A DNA stretch of 64,000 nucleotides from an uncultured Cohaesibacter sp. (GTDB taxonomy: Bacteria; Pseudomonadota; Alphaproteobacteria; Rhizobiales; Cohaesibacteraceae). The stretch lies in the NCBI RefSeq assembly GCF_963676275.1, contig NZ_OY781091.1, positions 2,582,775 through 2,646,774 of the forward strand, written 5' to 3'. The translations under genes and the position numbers were made by a program. The notes beneath the pieces were generated by a model, which was not told where the DNA came from, searched no databases, and saw only the letters and a list, made by a program, of their open reading frames with translations. Shown piece after piece: positions 44,097-53,773 of this stretch; within the stretch, counting starts at the first letter, position 1; every line of letters begins with the position of its first letter.

Positions 44097-46253
44097 TCAG
44101 ATCAGGTAAGGCACCGGATCGACCGGATCGCCCTTGATGCGCAGCTCGAAATGCAACTGCGGTGCCTTGACATTACCCGACATGCCCGCCTGCGCAATGA
44201 TCTGGCCGCGCCGGACGACCTGCCCCTTCTGTACCAGCAATTTCTCATTATGCGCATAGGCCGTTACCCAGCCATTGGTATGGCGCACCAGAATAAAATT
44301 GCCATACATTTTCAGCTCATCACCGGCATATATGACGGTCCCATTCTCGGCAGCGCGCACCGATGTTCCAGCCGGAACAGAAAGGTTGATGCCTTCATTG
44401 CGAACACCGCTATCCCCGGCCCCGAAACCGGCAATGATGCGTCCGCGCACGGGCCAGCGGAATTTTGCTTCGTCGGAAACCGGATCGGACTGAACCGCGA
44501 CCGGTGCCGAGCTGGAAACGGCCTGAACACTATTCTCAACCGGCAATCCGATTGCCTCATTCAGCGAAGCAACATCCTGACTTTTCTGCACCGGCAAACG
44601 ACCGCTTGAAGACCGAACCGAAGATTGTGCCATTTCCTGCACCCAACGCGGCTTGACCTTCGGAACAGCAGCAACCACAGGTGCGCTAACATCGACACTG
44701 GCGCGCGAAGCGAAATCATTGCCAACATTTCTGCCAATGGACGCCGTCGTCGTATAATCAACAGATGACTGCTGACCTCTTGAAGGAATATGCAGACGCT
44801 GCCCCATGCGCAGAGGAGAATCGACACTCATGCCATTGGCCTGAGCCAATGCCTGCGTGGAAACCTGATAGCGGCTTGCGATACCGCTCAGGGTTTCACC
44901 CGGATTGACCATGTGGCGATTTTCCGCATTGGCATTCTGCTGCAACTTCACGATCTGCTGACCATAGGCAGACTGACCACGCATGCGCATCGGATTGCCC
45001 TTGGGCACGCGCATGACATAGGGAAGCTGAACCGCATCCGCACCGAGAGAAGCAACCTGCATCGGCGCATTGCCCTGCGGCAAAGCCCGACGGCTGGAAG
45101 CATAACTCTGATAACCATGCTGCTGGAACACAGGAATGAGTATCCGCCGCCCCGGAGCAACATAGGTCTGGCCATTCATGTCATTGATCTCGGAAAGAGC
45201 CTCAACAGGAACACCATAGCGGCGCGAGAGCGATTGCAAATCCTCGCCCTGCTCGACATTAACCATCGTCCCGCCGACACTGGTCCACTGACCGCTGGTG
45301 CGGGCAGCATTGTGAACAGTCGGCATTTGAGACGAAACCGGCGCGCTAGATGAGGAATAGCCATTGCCGTAACCATAGCCGGACTGGTTCGAAACCGGGA
45401 TCGGCTGAGGCGGCGTAATAGATGCCGTGGATGTATAGTCAACCGCCTTTGAGCGCGGCGCAGTCTTGGGCAAGGAGAAGATACGAGCCAGACTGAAGCG
45501 CGAAGGCTGCGCCACCGGCTGCTGCACCGCAGGCTGCTGCGTGACAGGTTGCTGACCACCCGAATATGCAGAAACAGGCACGGTCACTGGCACGCGCGCA
45601 CTCGATGACTGCGTGGCATAGGCATATTGATTCTTCTCGCGCGGACCTGATTGCGGCAGAGAATCAAAGCGAGAAACCACCACCGGAGGGCCATTCAACG
45701 CGGCCTGATTGGCAGAAGAACGGCTTGAATAATCACGCACAGAACTCCGCTGCGCCACATCAACATAAGCCGGAGCAGAAGAGGACTGATAGCTCTCTGA
45801 AGGCAATGGCGGCATCGGCTGCGCAGCATAGCTCGGCACGCTGTTCCGATTGATCGAACCGGTCGTCAAAGAAACGGAATCGTCCTGAACCGAGGAAACC
45901 TGCGTAGATACAGGTTCAGCCACAGGCACAGAATAAACCGGCTGATTATAGCTTGGCTGCTTGTAAACAGGTGCCTGAACCGAAGCTGACTGATAGCCAG
46001 GATCCCGATAAACCGGCTGTTGCCCGCCATTCCCGCTCGCAACAGGAGAAACAGCGGCCGGCATTGGCTGATCATAGGAAGAAGCCCCGGCCGGTGTCCG
46101 TACCGAACTGGTAAAAATCTCGTTTTGATTGGAAGTGAACCCAGATCCGGGCTCCCCAAACCGCTCAACCTCGCTACTGCAAGCCGCAAGCGTTGCAGCC
46201 AGCGCCAGCAGTGAGGTCGTCGACAGAAGCTTACGCAATACTAAATAGTCCAT
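44097..46253 (-). CDS. nlpD: NlpD-like LysM/M23 cell-division activator lipoprotein
   Basis: 718 residues from ATG 46253 (a GTG at 46274 is possible). Lipobox LAAC. Long Ser/Gln/Pro-rich low-complexity region (~40-330), LysM domain 1 (VEQGEDLQSLSRRYGV), LysM domain 2 (NPGETLSGIASRYQV), then a LytM/M23 domain (~610-718). The first metal motif HxxxD is replaced (RNEGINLSVP), as in NlpD/EnvC, so it probably activates an amidase rather than cleaving murein. The later YAHNEKL and LHFELR are retained. The role in septal murein splitting is inferred from the family. Confidence 0.88.
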   Translation of the reverse strand: MDYLVLRKLLSTTSLLALAATLAACSSEVERFGEPGSGFTSNQNEIFTSSVRTPAGASSYDQPMPAAVSPVASGNGGQQPVYRDPGYQSASVQAPVYKQPSYNQPVYSVPVAEPVSTQVSSVQDDSVSLTTGSINRNSVPSYAAQPMPPLPSESYQSSSAPAYVDVAQRSSVRDYSSRSSANQAALNGPPVVVSRFDSLPQSGPREKNQYAYATQSSSARVPVTVPVSAYSGGQQPVTQQPAVQQPVAQPSRFSLARIFSLPKTAPRSKAVDYTSTASITPPQPIPVSNQSGYGYGNGYSSSSAPVSSQMPTVHNAARTSGQWTSVGGTMVNVEQGEDLQSLSRRYGVPVEALSEINDMNGQTYVAPGRRILIPVFQQHGYQSYASSRRALPQGNAPMQVASLGADAVQLPYVMRVPKGNPMRMRGQSAYGQQIVKLQQNANAENRHMVNPGETLSGIASRYQVSTQALAQANGMSVDSPLRMGQRLHIPSRGQQSSVDYTTTASIGRNVGNDFASRASVDVSAPVVAAVPKVKPRWVQEMAQSSVRSSSGRLPVQKSQDVASLNEAIGLPVENSVQAVSSSAPVAVQSDPVSDEAKFRWPVRGRIIAGFGAGDSGVRNEGINLSVPAGTSVRAAENGTVIYAGDELKMYGNFILVRHTNGWVTAYAHNEKLLVQKGQVVRRGQIIAQAGMSGNVKAPQLHFELRIKGDPVDPVPYLI

Positions 46254-46396
46254 ACCAACACCGGTTTTACGCACAACACCTCAGAAGTTGATACCAATTT
46301 AATCCCGCTATCCTTTCCAAACCTTTAAAACAGCGATTAAATTAAGGACTTATAGCGCCAGCTTGTGTTTACCTTTGCCTTTTACCCAAAATAGAA

Positions 46397-46429
46397 CAAA
46401 AAAAGCCGCTACACGCAGGCGTAGCGGCT
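46397..46429 (-). terminator. Terminator downstream of surE
   Basis: AGCCGCTAC (46404-46412) and GTAGCGGCT (46421-46429) make a 9-bp perfect stem with an 8-nt loop. On the - strand a T-run follows (A-run 46398-46404). It ends the surE transcript before the nlpD promoter region. Confidence 0.88.
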
Positions 46430-46461
46430 CTTTGATCCAAATTTTCTCTCGCCCGTTTCCT

Positions 46462-46473
46462 CCCCCCCCCCCC
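46462..46473. repeat. Homopolymeric C12 tract
   Basis: Twelve consecutive C (G on the - strand) between the surE stop and its terminator. Long single-base runs are rare and prone to slippage. Here it is in the 3' untranslated part of surE. Sequencing error in run length is possible. Confidence 0.8.
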
Positions 46474-46513
46474 AATCAGCAGAAACAAGAGGAGATAACG
46501 GCAAAAATCATCC

Positions 46514-47266
46514 TCAGCCCTTTTTCAGCTTTTCCAGCGTCCGATTGTCGGTCATGTCCAGGTGAAGCGGGGTTACGGAGATTTTCTTATGCATGACGGC
46601 ATAAAGGTCCGTCCCTTCCTCAGGGTTGGATTTGCGATCTTCAAAGCCCAGCCAGAAATAGGACAGACCGCGCGTATCGACCCGCGGCACCACATTCAGA
46701 TGGGCCTGATCGCGCTTGCCCTGACGGGTATAAACCACTTCCTCGACCTCACTTGCCGGACAGGCCGGAAAGTTGACATTCAACAGGGTTTGTCTTGGCA
46801 GCTTGTAATCAAGAAGATCCTTGACCACCCGGGCGCCATGCTCTTCAGAAGCACTCCAGTCGAACGGCTCGCAGCTTTCCCAGCTATAGGACTGGCTGAG
46901 CGCAATGGAACGAATACCGAGCAGCACCCCTTCCATCGCTCCGGCAACGGTGCCCGAATAGGTCACATCCTCGGCCATATTCTGGCCCCGGTTGACCCCG
47001 GACAGCACCAGATCGGGACGACGATCCAGAATGTGATCGACCCCCATGATAACGCAATCGGTCGGCGTGCCATGAACGGCATATTTCTTTTCGCCAAGCT
47101 TGCGCAGACGCAAAGGGTCATGCAGCGTCAGCGAATGGGCCATGCCGGACTGTTCGGTTTCCGGCGCAACAATCCAGACATCGTCAGAGAGAGCACGCGC
47201 AATCTTCTCGAGCACCACCAGACCGGGCGCGTTGATACCATCGTCATTGGTCAGAAGAATTCGCAT
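46514..47266 (-). CDS. surE: 5'/3'-nucleotidase SurE
   Basis: 250 residues. Metal-dependent nucleoside monophosphate phosphatase. N-terminal metal motif LLTNDDGINAPGL (Asp-Asp), the Ser/Asn ligands in SGVNRGQNMAEDVTYSGTV, and the conserved AMEG helix. C-terminal segment with YFWLGFED. The usual downstream pcm (isoaspartyl methyltransferase) gene of the serS-surE-pcm-nlpD order is absent. Confidence 0.96.
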   Translation of the reverse strand: MRILLTNDDGINAPGLVVLEKIARALSDDVWIVAPETEQSGMAHSLTLHDPLRLRKLGEKKYAVHGTPTDCVIMGVDHILDRRPDLVLSGVNRGQNMAEDVTYSGTVAGAMEGVLLGIRSIALSQSYSWESCEPFDWSASEEHGARVVKDLLDYKLPRQTLLNVNFPACPASEVEEVVYTRQGKRDQAHLNVVPRVDTRGLSYFWLGFEDRKSNPEEGTDLYAVMHKKISVTPLHLDMTDNRTLEKLKKG

Positions 47267-47389
47267 TTTATTCCCTCATCATTCAAAGTTTGAAAATCCG
47301 CGCACGACCCTTCGTGCGCGGCATATAAAGAATGTCGCCAGAACATAGCGGCCAGAACAAGCAATTGAACCACTGAAGACATTCAGTTG

Positions 47390-48667
47390 CTAGGCGGAAA
47401 TCTTCTCCAAACCGCCCATATAAGGACGCAGGACTTCCGGAATCACGATCGATCCGTCGGCAGTCTGATAATTTTCCATGACAGCAATCAGACAACGGCC
47501 AACAGCAACACCGGATCCGTTGAGAGTATGCACATATTTGACCGTCTTGTCAGATGCATCACGATAGCGGGCATTCATCCGCCGCGCCTGAAAATCGCCA
47601 CAGGTGGAAACCGATGAAATCTCGCGATAGCTATTCTGCCCCGGCAGCCATGCTTCGATATCGAAGGTGCGGCGCGCAGAGAAACCCATATCGCCAACGC
47701 AAAGTGTGACCACGCGATAGGGAATGCCGAGCTTCTGCAAAATGGCCTCGGCGCAGCCCAGCATCCGCTCCTGTTCGGCAACAGAGCTTTCCGCATCGGT
47801 AATGGAAACCATTTCCACCTTGGTAAACTGATGCTGGCGCAACATGCCGCGTGTATCGCGTCCGGCAGAACCAGCCTCCGAGCGATAGCAGTGAGACAGA
47901 GCCGTAACGCGCATAGGCAGCTTTTCGCCATCCATGATGCTTTCGCGCACCATATTGGTCAGCGGCACTTCCGATGTCGGGATCAGCCAGCGATCATCAT
48001 CGGTATGGAATGCATCTTCGGCAAATTTCGGCAACTGACCGGTGCCATACATCACTTCAGAGCGCACCAGTGTCGGCACCGACACTTCCTCATAGCCATG
48101 CTCATTGACATGCATGTCGATCATAAACTGGCCAATGGCGCGCTCAAGGCGGGCCAGCTTTCCCTTCAGCACAACAAAGCGCGAACCGGACAATTTGGCA
48201 GCCGTTTCAAAGTCCATCTGGCCGAGCGCTTCGCCCAGCTCATAATGTTCCTTTGGCTCAAAGCCCATGTCGGGCTTGTCACCCCAGCTGTGATGCAGAA
48301 CATTATCATCCTCATCCTTGCCGGGAGGTACATCATCAAGGGGAATGTTCGGCAGGCTCGAGAGAGCCTCATTGAGCGCATCCTGAAGCTCGCGGGTCTT
48401 GGCCTCGCCTTCCTGAATGGCGCTTTTCAGCTGACCGACTTCTGCCATCAGCGCCTGCGCCTTTTCCTCATCGCCCGACCCTTTGGCCTTGCCGATTTCC
48501 TTGGAAGCGGCATTGCGACGCTGCTGGGCGTCCTGAAGCTTCTGCACCTCAACAACGCGCTCCTCATCCAGTGCGATCAGCCGGGATGACGATGCTTCGG
48601 CTCCGCGTGCGATTTGAGCCTTGTCGAATGCCTGGGCATTCTCGCGAATCCATTTGATATCAAACAT
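47390..48667 (-). CDS. serS: Seryl-tRNA synthetase
   Basis: 425 residues, class II synthetase. N-terminal long coiled-coil arm for the tRNA variable loop (~25-105). Motif 2 is [21 protein letters not shown], motif 3 is [18 protein letters not shown], and serine binding uses TSEVPLTNM. Ends in [13 protein letters not shown]. It charges serine isoacceptors such as the tRNA-Ser(UGA) found at 17166-17253. Lies between tatC and surE in the conserved order. Confidence 0.98.
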   Translation of the reverse strand: MFDIKWIRENAQAFDKAQIARGAEASSSRLIALDEERVVEVQKLQDAQQRRNAASKEIGKAKGSGDEEKAQALMAEVGQLKSAIQEGEAKTRELQDALNEALSSLPNIPLDDVPPGKDEDDNVLHHSWGDKPDMGFEPKEHYELGEALGQMDFETAAKLSGSRFVVLKGKLARLERAIGQFMIDMHVNEHGYEEVSVPTLVRSEVMYGTGQLPKFAEDAFHTDDDRWLIPTSEVPLTNMVRESIMDGEKLPMRVTALSHCYRSEAGSAGRDTRGMLRQHQFTKVEMVSITDAESSVAEQERMLGCAEAILQKLGIPYRVVTLCVGDMGFSARRTFDIEAWLPGQNSYREISSVSTCGDFQARRMNARYRDASDKTVKYVHTLNGSGVAVGRCLIAVMENYQTADGSIVIPEVLRPYMGGLEKISA

Positions 48668-48800
48668 GTCAGTATTCCCGAATCTAGCTTTGGTGGGAGG
48701 GTTGAAAATTGAGACGGGCGAAAAATAGGCAAGCCCATGGCTTGAAGCAAGTACAATGCCACTTAGTCACCGCAAAGAATACTCAAAACCCACAAACAAT

Positions 48801-48831
48801 GGCCCGAAAAAGGTAAAAAACCTTTCGGGCC
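48801..48831 (-). terminator. Terminator-like hairpin after tatC
   Basis: GGCCCGAAA... (48801-48813) pairs with CCTTTCGGGCC (48821-48831), loop about 7 nt. It lies 24 bp after the tatC stop on the - strand. The T-tail is weak (ATTGTTTGTGGG). Confidence 0.6.
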
Positions 48832-48854
48832 AGTCGTCGGATTTGAATAAAAGG

Positions 48855-49646
48855 CTAGGACTCCTGCTCGGCCTCGCGCTCTGCCCGCTTCTTCTCGACC
48901 GAGCGGACGGAAAGAATGGACAATTCATAGAGCAGCAGCGTCGGCAGCGCCAATCCCATCTGGCTGATCGGATCGGGCGGCGTCAGAATAGCCGCCATGA
49001 TGAAGGCAACGACAATCGCATATTTGCGCTTGGTCTTGAGAAAGACGGAATCGATCAGCCCGGCCCGCGCCAGCAGCGTCAACACGACCGGCAACTGGAA
49101 CACAAGGCCGAATGCGAAAATCAGGGTCATGATCAGACCGAGATACTCGCTCACCTTAGGCAGATGCCGGATCTCCACCGCCCCTTCGCCAACCTGTTCC
49201 ATGGAAAGGAAGAACTGCATGGCCAACGGCATGACAACGAAGAAGACAAGGCAGGCACCAAGGGCAAACAGAATGGGCGTTGCGATCAGAAAGGGACGGA
49301 AAGCCTGCCTTTCATGCTTATAAAGGCCCGGAGCCATGAACATGTAGATCTGGCTTGCGATCACCGGAAAGGCAATGAACAGCGCACCAAACAGCGCGAT
49401 CTTGAGCTGCGTGAAGAAATATTCCTGCGGCGCCGTGAAAATCATTTCCACTTCATGGGCGCCGCCAACGGCGCGCTCATAGGGGATGACGAGAATATTG
49501 AAAATATCACTGGCAAAATAGAAGCAGAACAGAAATGCGATCCCGATGGCGATCACGGTCTTGAGCAGACGACTGCGCAATTCAACCAAATGCTCGATCA
49601 GGGGAGCCTTGCTTTCCTCGATCTCGTCTCTTTCACGGTCACTCAT
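48855..49646 (-). CDS. tatC: Twin-arginine translocase subunit TatC
   Basis: 263 residues, six hydrophobic segments. Receptor subunit of the Tat pathway exporting folded proteins across the inner membrane. Conserved N-terminal LIEHLVELRSRLLK and first loop PYERAVG, Glu in the FTAPQEYFFTQLK region, and DPISQMGLALPTLLLYE near the C-terminus. Overlaps the tatB stop by 4 bp, so co-translated. Confidence 0.96.
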   Translation of the reverse strand: MSDRERDEIEESKAPLIEHLVELRSRLLKTVIAIGIAFLFCFYFASDIFNILVIPYERAVGGAHEVEMIFTAPQEYFFTQLKIALFGALFIAFPVIASQIYMFMAPGLYKHERQAFRPFLIATPILFALGACLVFFVVMPLAMQFFLSMEQVGEGAVEIRHLPKVSEYLGLIMTLIFAFGLVFQLPVVLTLLARAGLIDSVFLKTKRKYAIVVAFIMAAILTPPDPISQMGLALPTLLLYELSILSVRSVEKKRAEREAEQES

Positions 49647-50206
49647 TTATCGGCTTTCTCAGGCGCTTTTTCGGCGGAATCATCAGATGCAATCTCTGGC
49701 GCAACAGTCTTCGGAGCGGCGCTCTTAGCTCCGTCACCGGGCTTGGATATGGCATCAAGGCTGCCCTCGCCCGATGCGGGCGCGGCTGTCTTGTCGCTTT
49801 CGCCTAATCCTTCTCCATCCGCCTCTTTGGCTGCTATTTCGGCAACTTCGGCAGCGTCGGCAGCTTTTTCACTCAGCGATGTATGGATGTGATCCGTCGT
49901 TTCCCTGATGCTCTTGTCAACATCATCAGTGACTTCACTCAGATCGCCCAACTGCTTGGTCACGGCATTCTTGACCGCATTGCGAGGATTGAGATTACGA
50001 ACATCATTGAGCGTGTCAGCGACCCCATCAAGCTCGGCTTCACGCAGCGCCTGATTGAACTGATTTTGGAAATCGCTGGCCATGCGTCGAACATTTCCGA
50101 CGGTTTTGCCAACAGTTCTGAGCAATCCGGGCAGTTCCTTGGGTCCCACCACTAGAATCGTGATGATGACCACCACGAGGATTTCGCTCCAACCGACATC
50201 AAACAT
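49643..50206 (-). CDS. tatB: Sec-independent translocase subunit TatB
   Basis: 187 residues. N-terminal TM helix with MFDVGWSEILVVVIITILVVGPKELP (the conserved Glu and GPKELP hinge), amphipathic helix (LRTVGKTVGNVRRMASDFQ), then an acidic Ala/Glu/Asp-rich C-terminal tail. Works with TatC in signal-peptide recognition. 65 bp after tatA. Confidence 0.95.
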   Translation of the reverse strand: MFDVGWSEILVVVIITILVVGPKELPGLLRTVGKTVGNVRRMASDFQNQFNQALREAELDGVADTLNDVRNLNPRNAVKNAVTKQLGDLSEVTDDVDKSIRETTDHIHTSLSEKAADAAEVAEIAAKEADGEGLGESDKTAAPASGEGSLDAISKPGDGAKSAAPKTVAPEIASDDSAEKAPEKADK

Positions 50207-50271
50207 CGAAATGCACCGGCCCCACTAGATTACAGGAAAAAGCAACAGACAAGACAAGCAAACAGATAGAA

Positions 50272-50490
50272 CTAGTTTGCCTTGTCCTTCTCTTCGCTAT
50301 TGGCAGCAACCTGTTCGGACGGCTTGTTTTCAAGGGCCTGCGGCTCGTCCTTGTCTTCGTCTTTCAGGCCCTTCTTGAAGCTATTGATGCCTTTGGCGAC
50401 GTCGCCCATCAGATCGGAAATCTTGCCACGACCGAAAAGAAGAACAACAACGACAGCGATGATTGCGACCTGCCAGATACCAATCTGCAT
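50272..50490 (-). CDS. tatA: Twin-arginine translocase subunit TatA
   Basis: 72 residues. Single TM helix ([21 protein letters not shown]), FGRGKI hinge with conserved Phe-Gly, amphipathic helix ([19 protein letters not shown]) and a short acidic tail. Forms the oligomeric pore or membrane-thinning patch. A perfect tandem 11-bp repeat lies just upstream (50515-50536). Confidence 0.96.
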   Translation of the reverse strand: MQIGIWQVAIIAVVVVLLFGRGKISDLMGDVAKGINSFKKGLKDEDKDEPQALENKPSEQVAANSEEKDKAN

Positions 50491-50514
50491 ACTGAAATCC
50501 CTTTATTTTCTGCT

Positions 50515-50536
50515 TTGCGCTACTTTTGCGCTACTT
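50515..50536. repeat. Tandem 11-bp repeat upstream of tatA
   Basis: TTGCGCTACTT occurs twice head-to-tail (50515-50525 and 50526-50536), 25-46 bp before the tatA start. The 11-bp period equals one helical turn, so it could bind a regulator. A simple slippage duplication is the alternative. Confidence 0.6.
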
Positions 50537-50621
50537 AAGAGCCTTGTCGCGCACGCGCGAGCACAAGAAAGCCTTTTGCCAGTTTTGGACTTACTTTGTC
50601 AAAGACATAAGCAATCTAGGA

Positions 50622-51731
50622 TCATTTGGCAAATATCAGCACATCTTTTTTGCGAAAAGATACACCGATATTCTCTCCTTTCATGAAATTATGTCCAGAA
50701 CTTGATCGGACGAAAAAGGGCTCGTTGCAATCCTTAAGGGAAATCTCGTAAAGGTCGATTTCCCCCAGAAACATGCGCCGCTTTATGCGCGCCGGCAGCG
50801 CCGAAACATATTCCTTGTTGATCGCCTTATGCAGCCGAACCCCTTGCTGTCTGATACAGACAAGAGCCTCCTGCCCGTCCTCAAACCCTTCTGCGTCAAA
50901 TCTACCAATCGGAGTATGAACAAGGCCACCCCTGACCACTCCATCCACTTCATTGAGATCGGAAAAGAACCGGGCGGCCCAATGATCGACGGGATTATAA
51001 TACAGCTCTTCCGGCTCGGCATATTGCACGATATGCCCCCCCTTCAAAAGCAGTATGCGATCACTCACCCTGAGGGCTTCTTCCGGATCGTGAGTGACGA
51101 TGACGCAAGTGGCCCCAATCTCTCGCAAAACCGCAATGGTTTCATCACGCACCCGGTCGCGCAAGCGATTATCCAGCCCCGAGAAGGGTTCATCCATCAA
51201 CAGGATACTGGGGCGCGGAGCAATCGCACGCGCCAGCGCCACGCGCTGCTGCTGACCACCGGACAGCATATGGGGAAAATGATCGGCATAATCGGACAGG
51301 CCAACGCGATCCAGCGCCGCACGCGCCTCGATATCGGCGGCCTTCTGGGGCAGATCTCTCAGGCCAAATTTGACATTCCCGAGAATGGAAAGATGCGGAA
51401 AAAGGGCATAATCCTGAAACATGAGCCCGACATTGCGCGCCTCGGGAGGAATGAAAACACCCTCCCCGGCAACGATCTTGCCATTGAGATACAGGCTGCC
51501 AGATGTCGGCACTTCAATTCCGGCGGCGATGCGCAACAGCGTCGTCTTGCCTGCGCCGGATGCCCCGAGCAGCGAGACGATTTCGCCTGGCTCGATGGAA
51601 AAGGAAATGTCATTGAGGATCGCCTGCCCGTCAAACGCACAGGCAATCGCCTTGAAATCAAGTCCGGCCGCGATGGAAGCGCGCGCCGTCCCCCGACTTC
51701 CCCAACGACTGTGCCCTTCCTGTATGTTCAT
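50622..51731 (-). CDS. ABC transporter ATP-binding protein (FbpC/PotA-like), orphan
   Basis: 369 residues from ATG 51731, chosen for the GGAG 8 nt upstream; an ATG at 51755 is possible. Walker A LLGASGAGKTT, Q-loop FQDYALFPH, signature MLSGGQQQRVALARAI, Walker B SILLMDEPFSGLD and switch His IVTHDPEEAL. A C-terminal TOBE-like domain with inserted residues follows. Subfamily of importers for ferric iron, spermidine or sulfate. No permease or binding-protein gene is nearby, so its partners and substrate are unknown. It sits between scpB and tatA, where I would not expect it. Confidence 0.85.
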   Translation of the reverse strand: MNIQEGHSRWGSRGTARASIAAGLDFKAIACAFDGQAILNDISFSIEPGEIVSLLGASGAGKTTLLRIAAGIEVPTSGSLYLNGKIVAGEGVFIPPEARNVGLMFQDYALFPHLSILGNVKFGLRDLPQKAADIEARAALDRVGLSDYADHFPHMLSGGQQQRVALARAIAPRPSILLMDEPFSGLDNRLRDRVRDETIAVLREIGATCVIVTHDPEEALRVSDRILLLKGGHIVQYAEPEELYYNPVDHWAARFFSDLNEVDGVVRGGLVHTPIGRFDAEGFEDGQEALVCIRQQGVRLHKAINKEYVSALPARIKRRMFLGEIDLYEISLKDCNEPFFVRSSSGHNFMKGENIGVSFRKKDVLIFAK

Positions 51732-51884
51732 CCAACCACTCCGCAGGCTTTTCATTGAGCCATATAGCCTCAGCGGCCATTAAAACACAACTTCAATACT
51801 CATATTTACAGCGATGGGACAGAAAACTTTGGTACAGCGCGCAAGAAAAACAGATCGCAATGAGGCTAACTCAAAGGTGGGAGG

Positions 51885-52634
51885 TCAAGGACGCGCCTCT
51901 CCCTCTTCCTCATCCAAATCATCACCATCTTCCTCCAAAGCCACCAATTCGAGCTCGTAATTCTCCTCCAGCGGCTCTTCATCTTCGGCCAGATCTTCAT
52001 TGTCATCGGGCGATGGCATGGAGAAAGCGGGAGGCAAGGCGGAATCCAGCATGCCCGTTCCCTTGAGTTCTTCAAGTCCGGGAAGATCCTGTATCGAGGA
52101 AAGGTCAAAATGAATGAGGAATTTCTCGCTCGTACCGTAAGTCACGGGACGTCCGGGCACCCGTCTGCGGCCGCGCACCCGCACCCATTCGGTCTGCAAC
52201 AGCACATCCAGCGTTCCACGCGCAACCGAAACGCCGCGAATCTGCTCGATATCCGCTCGCGTGACAGGCTGATGATAGGCAATAATCGCCAGTGTCTCCA
52301 GCGCCGCACGCGACAGCTTTCTGGGCTCGACCGCTTCGGCCTGCATCATGAAGGAAAGATCCTTAGCGGTGCGAAACAGCCACTTGTCATTGACCACGAT
52401 CAGATTGACACCGCGCGGCTCATAGTCCTTTTTCAATTGCGCCAGAATGGCAGGCACATCAACCCGATCAGGCAACCGCGAGGCGATATCGACAACGCTG
52501 AGCGGCTCGGCACTGGCAAACAGCAAGGCTTCGACCATGCGTTTGAGCTGAAGACGCGCCTCTTTTGCCAGAGCCTCGAACTCATCATGTTCGCTCTTCT
52601 TCTGCTCCGAGACTTTTCCCGCTTCTTCAATCAT
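51885..52634 (-). CDS. scpB: Segregation and condensation protein B
   Basis: 249 residues. Two winged-helix domains: MVEALLFASAEPLSVVDIA and the second around ALETLAIIAYHQPVTRADIEQIRGV, a diagnostic ScpB segment. Acidic C-terminal tail (EEPLEENYELELVALEEDG). Kleisin-interacting subunit of the SMC-ScpAB condensin for chromosome compaction. Overlaps scpA by 4 bp. Confidence 0.93.
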   Translation of the reverse strand: MIEEAGKVSEQKKSEHDEFEALAKEARLQLKRMVEALLFASAEPLSVVDIASRLPDRVDVPAILAQLKKDYEPRGVNLIVVNDKWLFRTAKDLSFMMQAEAVEPRKLSRAALETLAIIAYHQPVTRADIEQIRGVSVARGTLDVLLQTEWVRVRGRRRVPGRPVTYGTSEKFLIHFDLSSIQDLPGLEELKGTGMLDSALPPAFSMPSPDDNEDLAEDEEPLEENYELELVALEEDGDDLDEEEGEARP

Positions 52635-53644
52635 CCAGTCTGTCCTTGCTTGCTGCGTATATAGATCGTTCCGAAGGCCTCCGTCTGCCTGACTTCCAGA
52701 TGGCCTTCGCGAACCAGCTCCAGAGACGCAGCAAAGGAGCTGGCAAGGGCAGTGGTTCGAATGTCCGTCAGCTTGAGATAATTCTTCAGGATCGTTTCAA
52801 CGGGCGTCCAGTCATGTATCCCGCCGACCAGCCGCATGAGGACGTCTCGTGCTTCTGGCAAGGACCATACCTCACGCTTGCGCACATGCACCAGCGAGAC
52901 CGATTGTCTCTGGCGCAAGGAAGCATAGCCCGTCAGAAGATCATACAGCGAGGCCGAAAATTGCGGCTTGCGAATAAGTGACATGTCCTCGGGATGCCCT
53001 CGCAAAAAGAAATCCTGCCCCAGAGACTGACGTTGCATCAATTTCCCGGCAGCCTCCCGCATCGCTTCCAGCTTGCGCAGACGAAAAGCCAACATGGCAG
53101 CCAGTTCTTCACCACTGGGCTCATCCTCATCGGGCATTTCCGGAATCAGCAGCCGTGACTTCAGATAGGCCAGCCAGGCTGCCATGACGAGATAATCAGC
53201 GGCCAGTTCGAGACGCAATTTGCGGGCGCGCTCGATGAATTGCAAATATTGCTCGGCCAGCGCCAGAATGGAAATCTTCGTCAGATCCAGCTTCTGCTTC
53301 CTTGCCAAGGCAAGGAGAAAATCAAGAGGCCCTTCAAATCCTTCGACATCCACGATTAGCGAGGGTTCGCCCACCCCTGCCTTGGGAACGAGATTAAGAT
53401 CGTTGAACGCGCTCCACTCGCCCTGCCCAGCTGCCATTTCAGCATTCCGCTCTCCATTCTGAGCGTCAGAAACAGCCTGAGAAGCAGCCTCTGCTGCTGA
53501 AGAAGAGCCCGAAGGAGACGCCGTTTTACCATCGAGATTGAGCGTCGCCTGATCAGAAGCGGAAGACGCAGCAATCCCGTCACCAGCCTTTCCAGTGCTG
53601 CCTCCGGACGGCCCGGTTTCCTGACGCCCCTTTTTAGCTGCCAT
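52631..53644 (-). CDS. scpA: Segregation and condensation protein A (kleisin)
   Basis: 337 residues. ScpA kleisin with the core FEGPLDFLLALARKQKLDL and ADYLVMAAWLAYLKSRLLIP near residues 105-175, and a C-terminal winged helix binding Smc. The N-terminal ~85 residues are an Ala/Ser/Gly-rich extension, unusually long. Stop overlaps the scpB start. In rhizobia nagZ normally precedes it; here a SPOR-domain gene does. Confidence 0.92.
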   Translation of the reverse strand: MAAKKGRQETGPSGGSTGKAGDGIAASSASDQATLNLDGKTASPSGSSSAAEAASQAVSDAQNGERNAEMAAGQGEWSAFNDLNLVPKAGVGEPSLIVDVEGFEGPLDFLLALARKQKLDLTKISILALAEQYLQFIERARKLRLELAADYLVMAAWLAYLKSRLLIPEMPDEDEPSGEELAAMLAFRLRKLEAMREAAGKLMQRQSLGQDFFLRGHPEDMSLIRKPQFSASLYDLLTGYASLRQRQSVSLVHVRKREVWSLPEARDVLMRLVGGIHDWTPVETILKNYLKLTDIRTTALASSFAASLELVREGHLEVRQTEAFGTIYIRSKQGQTG

Positions 53645-53747
53645 GCCCTATGGATCTCGCTCTTTGAATGGATCGGCGATTGACCCGCTCAATTTACCAT
53701 AACGGGCAAAGACTATCGCTCTTTGAAAGACAAACCAAGTACACATA

Positions 53748-53773
53748 AAGAAAATCCGGCCGTTAAGCCGGAT
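53748..53773 (-). terminator. Terminator after the SPOR-domain gene
   Basis: ATCCGGC (53754-53760) pairs with GCCGGAT (53767-53773), 6-nt loop, followed on the - strand by TTTTCTTT. Ends the large SPOR-gene transcript before scpA. Confidence 0.8.
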
